Shown: in pieces, positions 1 to 11,427 of the stretch
Layout of the letters: every line of letters begins with the position of its first letter
How positions within the stretch are numbered: position 1 is the stretch's first letter
Origin: Pigoraptor chileana
Lineage: Eukaryota > Opisthokonta > Filasterea
Assembly: GCA_943704495.1 (NCBI GenBank)
Contig: CALSCR010004416.1
Span: 1 to 43,656, forward strand
Reading direction: 5' to 3'
Length of the DNA stretch: 43,656 bases
Notes under the pieces: generated by a model
What the model was told of the DNA's origin: nothing
What the model saw: only the letters and a program-made list of their open reading frames with translations
The model's database searches: none
Made by a program: the position numbers and the translations under genes

Positions 1-165
1 AAAACTACATCTGTCAAGGGTGAAAAACTACATCTGTCAAGGGCGGAAAACTACATCTGTCATGGTGAAAAACTACATCTGTCAAGGATGAAAAACTACA
101 TCTGTCAAGGGTGAAAAACTGCATCTGTCAAGGGAGAAAAACTACATCGTCAACGGTACAAGAAG
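1..165. repeat. 23-bp tandem repeat array, left copy
   Basis: About seven head-to-tail copies of a 23-bp unit with core AAAACTACATCTGTCAAGG. Copies differ by a few bases near the unit joint. The array runs off the left edge, so its true length is unknown. The same unit in the same orientation returns at 8571-8783, so the two arrays bracket the MSV199 gene and the left 54-bp minisatellite. There are no unique spacers, so this is a plain minisatellite and not a CRISPR array. Confidence 0.95.
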
Positions 166-241
166 GGCACATTCTGAGTTGACAGCTGGTTTTTATAAAA
201 AAAACAAATCTTCTTGATAGGAGAGAATCTCGGGACGCAAG

Positions 242-1903
242 ATGGATGTCGATTTTTCTTCGCTTTTTGAAGCGTATGATAAACAGACGACAGACTTTGC
301 GTCGTTTGTAGCAATACACACTGGGATACCGAGAGAATTTATTGCTGATTTTTTTAGGATCTCTGGTGACTCTGTGGAGTATAACTTTGGGTTCGCGATT
401 CGCGGAAGGGTCCTAGCAGAGTGGCTGGAAGTGGATGAAAAGTCGATTAGAAGGGGATTAAAGCGCACTTTTACGGAGAACGTTGACTGGAAGAAGGAGC
501 ATCTTGGAAACAAATTGGGCCAGTACGAATGTTTGCTTACTGCGAATTGCATGAAAAAGTATTGCATGTCTGCATTGAGTGAGAGGGCAAATCTTGTTCG
601 AAGGTATTACATTTCGATAGAGACGACCGTTGACAGGTACAAGTCCTACATAATAGCTGGTCTCAAAAAGGATATCTTTAAGAGAGAAGAACAGCACATA
701 AAGGACAACGCACCGAAGCCGGGCTATATTTGCATTTTTGCATCGAAGGATCCAGCGAAGACTGCTACAAAACTGCGAAAGTATCTTGCAGTGAAGGACA
801 TTCCTCACGCGAGAGACAAGAACCAGTCTGAGATTCAGAGCGTGATTTCCGTCCGAGACGTGAATGCCGTGTCGAAGTGTGTTGAGCGTTATCTCAAGAG
901 CATTGACGCTACAAAGGAGCAAGGATATTATCAGGTGTCTCAGACGGAAGTACAAGAATTTGTTGGCAGCTGTTCGGACCTGGCAACGCAAATATCGGCC
1001 ATGGAACTGATCCGTTCTTCTGAGAGAAACAAGACATACGTAATGGTCGAAGAGAAATGTACGTCCTGTCAAATTGCAGCGATAGACGAGACAAAGAACT
1101 TCAAAAAGTTCATTCAGACGTTTACAGACATTGACGCAGCGTTTGTTGATTCCTACATTGCGTTCAATGCGCTCGAGCGGACTCGTGGGGGGTTATTTTC
1201 AGTGGCGCTCGACGACTTCGTTCCTTGGATAGGGATGGAAAGGAAGAATGTGCTGAAGAGACTGAATGCTTCATTCAAGGAGGACATCGACTACATAGTA
1301 CACGACTTTGAAGGAAAGCGGCAAAACATTCGTCTGACGATGGAGTGTTGCAAGTGCTTTGTGCTTGCGAGTAGGACAAAGGTTGCGAAGGAACTTCGGT
1401 CGTACATGATTGAAATGGAAGCGATTTTGTTCAAATTCAAAGACTATGTCATCAATGGACTGAAAGAGAGAATAATGGAGTTAGAAGCGCATACCAAGCC
1501 AATGCGGAAAATGGGGAGAAAAAGTGTGCTCTACGGATTCTTGGTCGAAGACGAGGAAGACGTGGCCAAACTTGGAACAGCTGAAGACATTGATCCAAGG
1601 TTTTCGACATACATGACAGGACGGGTGAGCACTATTGATCTTTTGTTTCTGATAGAGACAGCAAACCCGAAGGACGTCGAGTTTTGTGCAAAGACGTTTT
1701 TGAGACAATATCGATACAAAGGTCGAACAGAGATATACAAAGTTCCCCGTGAAATTTTAATGTATACTGTGAACCAATGTTCAAAAATGTTTGGCAACGT
1801 CACGTACGTGGAATACATGCATTCCACACCACCAACGGCGGAACACATATTTGTGGCCGTTTTGGAGACACCAGAAATCGCAAAGACACAACCAATCAAA
1901 TAA
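242..1903 (+). CDS. Virus-type MSV199-domain protein with duplicated module
   Basis: The frame is open for 553 aa. It has two similar halves. The first (about residues 55-150) reads LAEWLEVDEKSIRRGL, then an LTANCMKKYC strip, then a Y-I-x-x-E-T and Y-K-S-Y-I-I helix. The second (about 315-400) reads FVPWIGMERKNVLKRL, then LTMECCKCFVLAS, then a Y-M-I-E-M-E and FKFKDYVI helix. This is the pattern of the MSV199/KilA-N-like N-terminal domain of large DNA viruses, presumed to bind DNA. Each half is followed by a region starting near PGYICIF (first) or SVLYGFLV (second), as in the paired C-terminal domains of these proteins. It is a virus-derived gene in host DNA and looks whole as a reading frame. 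Such genes are also scattered in some protist genomes. Age cannot be judged. Its role here is unknown. Confidence 0.7.
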   Translation: MDVDFSSLFEAYDKQTTDFASFVAIHTGIPREFIADFFRISGDSVEYNFGFAIRGRVLAEWLEVDEKSIRRGLKRTFTENVDWKKEHLGNKLGQYECLLTANCMKKYCMSALSERANLVRRYYISIETTVDRYKSYIIAGLKKDIFKREEQHIKDNAPKPGYICIFASKDPAKTATKLRKYLAVKDIPHARDKNQSEIQSVISVRDVNAVSKCVERYLKSIDATKEQGYYQVSQTEVQEFVGSCSDLATQISAMELIRSSERNKTYVMVEEKCTSCQIAAIDETKNFKKFIQTFTDIDAAFVDSYIAFNALERTRGGLFSVALDDFVPWIGMERKNVLKRLNASFKEDIDYIVHDFEGKRQNIRLTMECCKCFVLASRTKVAKELRSYMIEMEAILFKFKDYVINGLKERIMELEAHTKPMRKMGRKSVLYGFLVEDEEDVAKLGTAEDIDPRFSTYMTGRVSTIDLLFLIETANPKDVEFCAKTFLRQYRYKGRTEIYKVPREILMYTVNQCSKMFGNVTYVEYMHSTPPTAEHIFVAVLETPEIAKTQPIK

Positions 1904-2586
1904 AATAAGCGAGACTTAGGAAACACAAAACAGATTGTGTGCGACAGTGCGATATTGTGAAAGGTAAACTGCTTTTAAAATAAGTGCCTGGGTAGATTCG
2001 TGGAGAACAGGCCAAGTGATTAAGATACGCACTGCAAGTTGCTGACGGCGAGGACCGACACGGCACCCCAAGCTTTAGTCACGTGTTCACTATGTCATTG
2101 CTGGAGATAACATGCGGCGTGAAGACACGAGACCGAAGGGACTCATGTTCCTTTGCATAAGACATTGCGCCAGGGTGAGCACGCTTGTATTACGGCATTT
2201 TCGTTTATTCACCAGTGAATGTTTCAGGATTTCAGTGCCCTGAGCAAATACTCTACACAAGTTGTAGTCAATCCAAAATTCTATGATTTGTACCACCTTC
2301 GATTATGTTTGCTCTCGCCGCTCATCCATTCTCGCCCAGCAAACCGTGAATCCCATTTTTTATGTTTCATCGCGTGTTCTAGGGATCGACTCTATGTTTA
2401 TTGCCGTGTTGTAATCGTGTGCAATTTGTGAGCCTTGAGCACGGAAAGTGTGCGTGTGATCTGATTGTGATTTCTAAATTGCGCGTTGCTTGAACGAGAT
2501 TTTGGGATTTTCTCTGGGGTGTATCGATTATGGTCAGCTAATGGCCCCTGTGCAAACAATTTTGATAGGCAATAGTATCATACTGT
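1904..2586. other. Intergenic, nothing recognised
   Basis: AT-rich sequence 3' of the MSV199 gene. Only short reading frames without recognisable motifs occur on either strand. I see no RNA gene and no repeat unit here. Confidence 0.5.
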
Positions 2587-2820
2587 ACTGTTCTGCCCAA
2601 ACGGTTGAGAGTGCAATCCCCGTTTGGCGGAATCAACACGTCTTCTGCCAAAACGGTTAAGAGAGCAATCCCCATTTGGCGGATCAACCGTCGCCCAAAC
2701 GGTTGAGAGTGCAATCCCCGATTTGCGGAATCAACACGTCTTCCGCCCAAACGGTTAAGAGTGCAATCTCCGTTTGGCGGAATCAACCGTCTTCCGCCAA
2801 AACGGTGGAGAGGGCAACTC
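2587..2820. repeat. Minisatellite B, left block (about 50-bp unit)
   Basis: Four to five copies of a unit of about 50 bp containing GGCGGAATCAACACGTCTTC and CCAAACGGTTGAGAGTGCAA. The core GCGGAATCAAC followed by CGT-TCCGCC is also found, in reverse orientation, in the 40.2-40.85 kb block, so the two are diverged members of one family. The minus-strand frame across it is repeat-driven and not a gene. Confidence 0.85.
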
Positions 2821-2884
2821 AGTTGGAAGCAACATATTAGATCACTCAACGCGACGCACGCCTTTCCAAATCACGGTCTGAGGA

Positions 2885-3365
2885 TTCCAGTAACGGTTGA
2901 CAGAGATATGTAACCCCTCTATTTTTGATCAAAGTGCGATTTTGGTCAAACTCCAAACTCGAACATGAAGCGTCCGCGCCGCACCATTCTTCTTTTAAAT
3001 ATGTTGGAGCACTGTGGCGTGTGTATTACGCAGTCTCAGGGCTCCAATGTGACGGATAACAGAGATATGTACACCCTCTTTTGATCCAAAGTGTGATTTT
3101 GGTCAAACTCCAAACACGACCAAGAGCCATCCGCGCAGCTCCGTTCTTCTTTTAAACATGCGGCGGACTATGGCCGTGTGTATTACGAAGTCTGGGGGCT
3201 CCAATGTGACGGATAACAGATATATGTAACCCTTCTGTTTTTTTATCAGAGTGCGATTTCGGTCAAAATCCAAACTGAAACGACACGACCGATCATGTCC
3301 ATTCTTCGTCTATACATGTTGGCGCACTGTGACCGTGTGGATTATGAAGTCTGAGGTCTCAAGCG
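2885..3365. repeat. Tandem repeat, three copies of about 158 bp
   Basis: Three diverged copies start near 2890, 3049 and 3207. Each opens with a version of GACGGATAACAGAGATATGT. Each then contains GTGCGATTTTGGTCAAA, CATTCTTCTTTTAAA-like and GTGTGTATTACG-like strips. The copies have small indels. No coding potential is shared between them. Confidence 0.85.
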
Positions 3366-3714
3366 CGATGAATAGCAAGCATAGCGATTTTGATATATTG
3401 TATGTGCTAGTTGACTTCCGATTCACCTTGAAGACTCGGTTGTTGTTATATAGACTTGGTCCGCCTATCTCTTTTCTTTGTGCCAAAAATGTACTGCGTT
3501 CCTTTAGTTTTCGTTGAAGAACCGTGTGCAGGAGCCACTGTTAACAGACTACGTACGCGAAGCACGCCATTCATGGATTGCAATACTCTGTGGATCCATT
3601 TTGCTCTCCTTATGAATCGCTGCTGTACTAAGATTTTAGCACATAGCCAATTTGTGTTGCAGCACTTTACCGCCCTCAACAAGGCGTCATGACTCGCTCT
3701 GAATCGAATTACGA
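3366..3714. other. Spacer with one fragment shared with 38.6 kb
   Basis: No gene is recognised. Two strips, CCGTGTGCAGGAGCCAC (near 3522) and GCACGCCATTCATG (near 3561), recur in reverse orientation near 38610-38650, downstream of the galaxin-like gene. This suggests a common dispersed fragment. Confidence 0.45.
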
Positions 3715-6700
3715 AAAACTACCGAGGGCGAGAGACTGTCGTCCTGAATCAGTCTGCCTCTCCGCACGAAACTGTTAGAGGGCGAGAGACTGTTGCTTTA
3801 AATCAGTCTGCCTCTCCGCACGAAACTGTTAGAGGGACTGTTGCTTTAAATCAGTCTGCCCCTCCGCACGAAACTGTGAGAGAGCGAAAGACTGTTGCTT
3901 TAAATCAGTCTGCCCCTCCGCACGAAACTGTCAGAGGCAGGAGACTGTCATTTTGAATCAGTCTGCCCCCCTGTACGAAATGTTAGAGCTCGAGGGCTAG
4001 AGACTGTTGTTTTGAGTCACGAAACTGTGAGAGAGCGAGCACTGTTGCTTTTAATCAGTCTGCCCCCTCAGCACGAAACTGTTAGGGGCAGAGAGACTGT
4101 CGTTTTGCATGAGTCTGCCCCTCCGCACGAAACTGTTAGAGGGCGAGAGACCGTCGTCCTGCCTGAGTGAATCAGTTTGCCTCTCCGCACGAAACTGTAA
4201 GAGGGCGAGAGACTCTTGTCCTGAATCAGTCTGGCCCCTCCGCAAGAAACTGTAAGAGGGCGAGAGACTTTTGTCCTGAATCAGTCTGGCCCCTCCGCAC
4301 GAAACTGTTAGAGAACGAGACACTGTCGTTTGAGTCATTCCGCCTTTCGGCACCTAACTACTGTCGTTTCGAGTCATTCTGCCATTCCGCACGTTACTGC
4401 GGGCGAGAGACTGTCATTTCGAATCAATCTGCCCCTCCGCGAAACTGTTAGAGGGCAGGAGACTGTCGTTTCAAATCATTCTTCCCCTCCGCAAGAACAT
4501 GTTAGAGGGCGAGAGACTGTCGTTTAGAGTCATTCTGCCCTTCCGCACGCAACTATTAGAGGGTAAGAGACTGTCGTTTCGAATCAATCTGCCCCTCCGC
4601 ATGACACTGTTAGAGGGCAGGAGACTGACGTTTCAAATCAGTCTGCCTCTCCGCAAGAACATGTTAGGAGGCAAAAGACCGACTTTCGTTTTGAGTCAGT
4701 CTGCCCCTCCTCACGAACTGTTAGAGAGCGAGAGACTGTTGTGTTGAATCAGTCTGCCTCTCCTCGCGAAACCGTTAGCTATAGAGAACAAGAGACTGAC
4801 GTTTTGAGTCAGTCTGCCCCTCTACACGAAACTGTTAGAGGGCGAGAGACTGTCGTTTTGAGTCAGTCTTCCCCTCCACACGAAACTGTTAGAGGGAGAG
4901 AGACTATCGTTTGAATGATTCTGCCTCTCCACACGAAATTGTTAGAGACTGGTTCAAAACAACAGCCTCTCGCTTCCAACATTTCGTGCGGAGGGGCAGA
5001 CTGATTCAACACAAGAGTTTCTCGCTTTCTAACAGTTTCGTGAGGAGGGGCAGACTGATTCAACACAACAGTCTCTAACAGTTTCGTGAGGAGGGGCAGA
5101 ATGAATCAAAACGACAGTCTGTTGCCCTCTGATAGTTTTGTGTGGAGGGGCAGACTGACTCAAAACGACAGACGGTCTCTTGCCCTCTCACGGTTTTGTG
5201 CGGAGGGGCAGATGAATCAAAACGGCAATCTCTTGCCCTGCAACAGTTTCGTGCGGATGAGCAGACTCAAAACAACGGTCTCTCGCCCTCTAACAGTTTT
5301 GTGCAAAGGGGCAGACTGATTAAAAGCAATTGTCTCTCGCTCTCTCAAAGTTTCGTGCAGTGGGGCTGAATTACTCAAAACGATAGTCTCTTGCCCTCCA
5401 ACAGTTTCTTGCGGAGAGGCAGCATGAATCAAAACGACAGTCACTTCCCTCTCAGAATTTTGTGCGGGGGCAGAATGGATCAAAACGACAGTCTCCTGTC
5501 CTCCAACAGTTTCGTGCGGAGGGTTACATTGATTCGAAACGACAGTCTCCCGCCCTCTAACAGTTTCGTGCGGAGAGGCATGAATCAAAACGACAGCCTC
5601 TTGCTCTCTCACAGTTTTGTGCGCAGGGGCAGAATGGATCAAAACGACAGTCTCTTGCCCTCCAACAATTTCGTGCGGACGGCAGACTGCCTGAAAACGA
5701 CAGTCTCTCGCCCTCTAACAGTTTCGCTAGGACAGGCAGAATCTGATAATGACAGTCTCTAGCCTTCTAACAGTTTCATGCAGATGGGCTGCCTCAAAAC
5801 GTCAGTCTCTCGCCCTCTAACAGTTGCGGAGGGGCAGATTGATTCGAAACGACAGGCTCTCTCCTTCTAACAGTTTCGTGGGGAGGGGCAGATTGATTTG
5901 AAACAACAGTCTCTCGCCCTCTAATAGTTACGTGCGGAAGGGCTGCATGAATCAAAACGACACTCTCTCGCCCTCTAACAACATCCCAAAGAGGCAGACT
6001 GATTTAAAACGACAGTCTCTTGGCCTCTATCAGTTTCGTGCAGGGACAGAATTTCATATCGACAGTCTCGCGCCCTCTAACAGTTTCGCGCGGAGAGGCA
6101 GAATCTCAAAACGCAGTCTCCTGCCCACAGTTTCGTGTGGAGGGGCAGATTGATTTGAACCGACAGTCTCTCGGCTCTAACAGTTCATGCATGCAGAGGG
6201 GGAGACTGGATCCAAACGGCAGTCTTTGCCCTCTAACAGTTTCGTGCGGAGGGGCAGATTGACTCAAAACGACAGTCTCTCGCCCTCTAACAGTTCCGTG
6301 CGGGAGTCTGTCGTTTTGAATCAGTCTGCCTCTCCGCGAAAAGTTTAGTGAGGGCAAGAGATTGTCGCTTTTAATCAGTATGCCTCTCCGCTCGAATCTG
6401 TTAGAGGGCGAGAGACTGTCGTTCTGAATCAGTCTGCCCCTCTGTACGAACTGCTAGAGCTCGAGGGCTAGAGACTGTTGTTTTGAGTCAGTCTGCCCCT
6501 CTGCACGAAACTGTGAGAGAGCGAGCACTGTTGCTTTTATTTCAGTCTGCGCCCTCAGAGCAAAACTGTTAGGGGCAGAGAGTCTGTCGTTTCGAATCAA
6601 TATGCCACTCCGCACGAGACTGTTAGAGGCGAGAGACTGTCGTTTCGAATCAATCTGCTCCTCCCCACGAAACTGTTAGAAGGAGAGAGTCTGTCGTTTC

Positions 6701-8343
6701 GAATCAACCTGCCACTCCGCACGAGACTGTTAGAGGCGAAAGACTGTCGTTTCGAATCAATCTGCCCTCCCCACGAAACTGTTAGAAGAAGAGTGTCTGG
6801 CGTTTCAAATCAATCTGCCCCTCCGTACGCAACTGTTAAAGGGCGAGAGACTGTCGTTTTGAATCAATCTGCCACTCCGCACGAGACTGTTAGAGGGCGA
6901 GAGACTGTCGTTTCGAATCAATCTGCCACTCCGCACGAAACTGTGAGAGAGGAGAGACTGTCGTTTCGAATCAATCTGCCCCTCCCCGAAACTGTGAGAG
7001 AGGCGAGACTGTTGCTTTTAATCAGTCTGCCCCTCCTCACGAAACTGTAAGAGGGCGAGAGACTGTCGTTTTGATTCATGCTGCCCTTCCGCACGTAACT
7101 ATTAGAGGGCGAGAGTCGTTTTGAGTCAATCTGCCACTCCGCATGAGACTGTCAGAGGGCGAGAGACTGTCGTTTTAATCAGTCTGCCCCTCCGCACGAA
7201 ACTGTGAGAGAGCGAGAGACTGTCGTTTTAAATCAGTCTGCCCGTCCACACGAAACTGTCAGAGGGCGAGAGAATGTCGTTTTGAGTCATTCTGCCCCTG
7301 TGCACGAACTGTTAAAGGATGAGAGACTATCGTTTTGATTCATGCTGCCCTTCCGCACGTAACTATTAGAGGGCGAGAGACTGTCGTTTCGAATCAATCT
7401 GCCCTCCTCACGAAACTGTTAGAAGTAGAGAGTCTGTCGTTTCGAATCAATCTGTCCCTCCGCAACTGTTAGAGGGCGAGAGACTGTCGTTTTGAATAAT
7501 TCTGCCCCTCCGCACGAAACTGTTAGCGGGCAGGAGACTGTCGTTTTGATTCATTCTGCCTCTCCGCACGAAACTGTTAGAGGGCAAGAGACTGTCGTTT
7601 TGATTCATTCTGCCCTCCTCACGAAACTGTTAGAGGGCAAGAGACTGTCGTTTTGAGTCATGCTGCCCCTCCTCACGAACTGTTAGAGGGCAAGAGACTG
7701 GCGTTTCAAATCATTCTACCTCTGCACGAACATGTTAGAGGCCGACACTATCGTTTTGAGTCAATCTACCCGTCCGCACGAAACTGTTAGAGGGCAAGAG
7801 ACTGTTGTTTTGAACCATTCTGCCCCTCCGCACGCAACTGTTAGAGGCCGACAGACTGTCATTTTGAGTCAGTCTGGCCCCTCCTCAGAAACTGTTAGAT
7901 GGTGAGAGACTGTCGTTTTGAGTCATTCTGCCCCTGTGCACGAAAATGTGAGAGGGCAAGAGACTGTTGTGTTGAATCAGTCTGCCCCTCCGCAGAAACT
8001 GTTAGAGGGCGAGAGACTGTCATTTTGATTCAGTCTTGCCCTCTGCACGAAACTGTGAGAGAGCGAGAGACTGTCGTTTTGAATAAGTCGCCCTCCGCAC
8101 GAACATGTAAGAGAGCCAGAGACTGTGGTCTTGACTCATTCTACCCGTACGTACGAAACTGTTAGAGGGCGAGAGACTGTCGTTTTGAACCATTCTGCCC
8201 CTTCGCACGCAATTGTTAGAGGCCGACAGACTGTCCTTTTGAGTCAGTCTCCGTAGAAATGTTAGAGAGCGAGAGACTGTCGTTTTGAGTCATTCTGCCC
8301 CTCCGCACGAAACTGTGAGAGAGCGAGAGACTGTTGCTTTTAA
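3715..8343. repeat. Minisatellite A, left block (54-bp unit, two orientation switches)
   Basis: About 85 copies of a 54-bp unit. Read forward, the unit contains CAGTCTCTCGCCCTCTAACA, GTTTCGTGCGGAGGGGCAGA and CTGATTCAAAACGA. The array has three blocks: reverse at about 3715-4945, forward at about 4950-6303, and reverse at about 6305-8343. Because 54 is divisible by three, several frames stay open as 18-aa repeats, but these frames look like by-products. Copies vary by substitutions and short deletions, so the array is not freshly amplified. The same family in forward orientation fills 41600-43656. Confidence 0.95.
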
Positions 8344-8439
8344 TCCCGTTTGCGATTTTCGGCGAGGCAGCACGATTGCGTACCAATCACATACAAATAA
8401 ATGAAAATGACAGGGATGCAATAAACTGATTTAATAATG

Positions 8440-8783
8440 AAAAAACGACAGGCAGGTATGTCCCTGTTGTCAAAGGAACACGCTGTCAAGGTAACACGGT
8501 AAGGACCACAACTGTCAAAGAAACCAACATCTGTTAAGGCAACCCTATCAAGGACTACGTTTGCAGTAGAAAAAAGGGTGAAAAACTACATCTGTCAAGG
8601 GTGAAAAACTACATCTGTCAAGGGTGAAAAACTACATCTGTCAAGGGTGAAAAACTACATCTGTCAAGGGTGAAAAACTACATCTGTCAAGGGTGAAAAA
8701 CTACATCTGTCAAGGGAGAAAAACTACATCTGTCAAGGGTGAAAAACTACATCTGTCAAGGGTGGAAAACTACATCTGTAGCT
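8440..8783. repeat. 23-bp tandem repeat array, right copy
   Basis: Nine nearly perfect copies of the 23-bp unit seen at the left edge (core AAAAACTACATCTGTCAAGG) at about 8571-8783. They are preceded by degenerate, spaced copies of the CTGTCAAGG half from about 8440. Orientation equals that of the 1-165 array, making a direct repeat pair around 0.2-8.5 kb. Confidence 0.95.
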
Positions 8784-8894
8784 TTTGACCAAGTATGCAG
8801 TCCTTGCTTAATCAACAAAGAAGATTGTGCGGTCTGTGCGATCAAAGACAACGCACAGTTGCTGACGCGGCAGTCCGTACAAAAACAAACTTAG

Positions 8895-9037
8895 CACCGT
8901 GGCGCAGCGATTCCGTGCGGTCAAACAAAGCACCGTGGTGGCGCGGCGGTCCGTGCCAGAGTCAAACAAAGCACCGCGGTGGCGCGGCGGCCCGTGCCAG
9001 AGTCAAACAAAGCACCGTGGTGGCGCGGCGGTCCGTG
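8895..9037 (+). repeat. R24 dispersed repeat, tandem cluster
   Basis: Four copies of a GC-rich unit of about 26 bp, joined by AGAGTCAAACAAA-type linkers. The consensus starts GCACCGTGGTGGCGCGGCGG and ends TCCGTGCC. The first copy is degenerate and the last is perfect. This is the densest good cluster of the element I call R24, which recurs across the contig at gene borders. Confidence 0.9.
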
Positions 9038-10089
9038 CCTTAAGTACATTTGCAATGTGTTTGTACAGCTCGTCAGAAGCAAGTCGTGAGCTCGCAAAAC
9101 TCTCGAGCCACAATGGATTGGTTATGTTGGTCACATCAATCAACCAACCCTGTTGCAAACGCATTGTTTTTGCATTGCAACATACTGTGCCATCCAGCTT
9201 TTTTGCAGTAAAGCTCCAGCTCATGCACCGCGCTTGTTCATAGTGTGTGCCATTGCCAGAGAAAGAGTCTTTTGACCATTGAAATGTGGTCATTTGAATA
9301 TTGCTGGCACGACGATTCTTGCGAAACGTTGTGCGCGCAAATTTCTGGTGTTGGGAACGCATTTTTCGTTTCTTTTGAAGTACACAAACTGCTATGAGGA
9401 TACTCAACCTACTTGAAGTTTAATCGATCAATTTTTATTCGACGGGTGATTTGAGCCCACACGTCCAAACATATATAACCTTTCGGACGAAATACAAAGT
9501 ACTTTTATTCACTCTATTCATGTCAGTGTTGCAAGTGGAAGTGTTTGAAGACGTATGCTATTTAGACGACTGCACGGACCGCCGCGTCACCACGGTTCTG
9601 AGTTTTCAGCAGAACCGTCGTCTCAAACCCGATGTTGCTTTAAATAACATCCCGCACGCAATTATTCTATGGTTCCCACCCAGTGACTATTGTGCCGTGG
9701 TGGCGCGGCGGTCGGTGCCGATTTCCACGGCGTTTGGTTTTTGCCAGTTTTGGCCATTCCAATGAGGATCACATTGACAATCTCGCTAACCATGCACAAT
9801 TGAAACACGTCCATGTACATGTTTCCGGCCCTTTGCAACAATGCAAACACACACGCGTGATGCAGCACAAACATATCGTAAAATGGCACATAGTGCACAA
9901 ACTTTGTGTAAGTAGCGGACGGCGATCAGCGAGAGCACGCCGTACCGAGCACAGCATGCGAATACAACAAACCGTACGAGTACCAGAAGAATCCACTTTA
10001 CACAACCGTACAGACAGAAAGGCAGAACTAACGAGACAGACGGTTCAGAGACAAACCGCAAACAAATAATTGTGCGGTTGAGTCTCATC
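9038..10089. other. Mostly non-coding, with two single R24 copies
   Basis: An R24 copy in reverse orientation lies at about 9572-9597 and a forward copy at about 9693-9719. A minus-strand frame of 134 aa at 9003-9407 contains DGTVCCNAKTMRLQQGWLID but matches nothing I know, and its C-terminus is made of R24 sequence. I do not call it as a gene. Confidence 0.5.
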
Positions 10090-11427
10090 TCAACAAAGCG
10101 TAGGTGTCGTCTCGGGATTATCATAAGGAAAACTGAGAACCGTGGTGGCGCGGCGGTCCGTGCCAATGATATTGTATGTCACCGCAAATAGCATCCCTTC
10201 AAACTCGCTCGCATCATCCTGCTGTTTCATTCTCAATTTTAAATTAAAGGTTGGCTTTCCCCACCCGGCCATGTTTCTAGCACCAGACGGCACACTCGGA
10301 TCTAGAGCAAATGAATGAGAGTAAATGCCTTCTGACGCAATATTCTCGTGACAATTGAACTGATCCACTCTGTTGAAATACGAACCCTCGCCGTCAATAC
10401 AATCTTCTCCAACCCAGCCATGCGGCATACCACGGAACTGAGGACGATTGCGACACTCAATACGTACGTACTCGACAAAGCTTCCTATACTATCTCCATT
10501 TGCGTCCATGTCTGTGCCGTATACGTGCCACCTGTTGTTGTCAGACATAACATTTGAACGAACAACCCAAAACAGTTCAGAAACACAATTCTCAATGTTG
10601 AAATCGGCGTTTATTTCGCGAGCCGCTTGCCGCTTGAAATCTCGAATTTGCAAAATCCTAATCAGCTGCTCCTGTGATTGCTCCGTCCCATTAACTTTGG
10701 CATACTCTGCTGTGAGATTCACGACAAAGTCCTGACTAGCAGTGAACCTCGTCGCCCGTCGTGTTGCACGAAGATCCACAGCCAGCCCTGGCTTAACGTC
10801 TTGTGCGTCTTGTGCGTCTAGTTGAACCAAAAGTTGATACAACGGCCTAAATTTTATGGCAACGCGACAGTTTGAACTCTGCAGTGGAATGCTATTACCA
10901 CACATCCAAAAATCCAATGGCACGTGCAACACATACTCTTCCGTTTGATACGAGCCGTCCACTGGATTGATTATGCGCGTGAGCTCAGGTACGTCTCCAA
11001 TCATTTTGGCATAACCGGATTTATGACCCGTTTTACCGAAAACCTCTTGCCTAATGTTTAGCCAGTCGCCAGTGAGTTTGCCGGCGAGTTGTCCATCAAC
11101 GTACAGCTCTGCGTACTCGATGCAAGCATGGCCAACCTTTCGACACCACCACGTTGGTTGCGCAGCGACTATCTTTGGAAGACGTATAACAACGATCAGC
11201 TTGCGCAACCAATCGCCGCCCTTGCTTATGGAAAACCATGCCACCTCCCCAAATCTCGCGATTGTCTCATGATCCGATAGCACCGGTCTGAACTCTTCAA
11301 CTCGCTTGCACTTTGCTCTAAACCAGTCATCTGCGCACTCCCCACCAGCGTACGGTTGCATCTTGTTTGTTCCCACATTTTCCAGGTTTAGCAGAGTGGA
11401 TCCCACAGACCATTGCCAAACATGCAA
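10090..11427 (-). CDS. Giant-virus (NCLDV) major capsid protein, viral fossil
   Basis: The frame is open for 445 aa, within the usual size of nucleocytoplasmic large DNA virus major capsid proteins. Family signs in order: FGEVAWFSISKGGDWL and IRLPKI (first jelly roll), VGHACIEYAELYVDGQ, GKTGHKSGYAKMIGD, VPLDFWMCGNSIPLQ, IKFRPL, and GMLFAVTYNIIG near the end. These strips are typical of the double jelly-roll capsid fold. An R24 copy (about 10141-10166) lies under the last residues. The gene directly follows the ankyrin gene on the same strand, with a 101-bp overlap. It looks whole as a reading frame. I treat it as an old virus insertion in host DNA; no other structural virus gene is recognised nearby. 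Its age is uncertain. Confidence 0.8.
   Translation of the reverse strand: MHVWQWSVGSTLLNLENVGTNKMQPYAGGECADDWFRAKCKRVEEFRPVLSDHETIARFGEVAWFSISKGGDWLRKLIVVIRLPKIVAAQPTWWCRKVGHACIEYAELYVDGQLAGKLTGDWLNIRQEVFGKTGHKSGYAKMIGDVPELTRIINPVDGSYQTEEYVLHVPLDFWMCGNSIPLQSSNCRVAIKFRPLYQLLVQLDAQDAQDVKPGLAVDLRATRRATRFTASQDFVVNLTAEYAKVNGTEQSQEQLIRILQIRDFKRQAAREINADFNIENCVSELFWVVRSNVMSDNNRWHVYGTDMDANGDSIGSFVEYVRIECRNRPQFRGMPHGWVGEDCIDGEGSYFNRVDQFNCHENIASEGIYSHSFALDPSVPSGARNMAGWGKPTFNLKLRMKQQDDASEFEGMLFAVTYNIIGTDRRATTVLSFPYDNPETTPTLC

Noticed and set aside
3715-8343. Many open frames of 60-140 aa with RGRLIQNDSLSPSNSFVR-like or NQSAPPHETVRGRETVV-like repeats
   Set aside because: They follow from the 54-bp period being divisible by three; they occur on both strands, lack consistent starts and break wherever the array has indels.
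8571-8783. CRISPR-like array
   Set aside because: The 23-bp units are contiguous, without unique spacers, and the context is eukaryotic.
9003-9407. 134-aa minus-strand frame as a gene
   Set aside because: No family motif is seen and its C-terminus is R24 repeat sequence.
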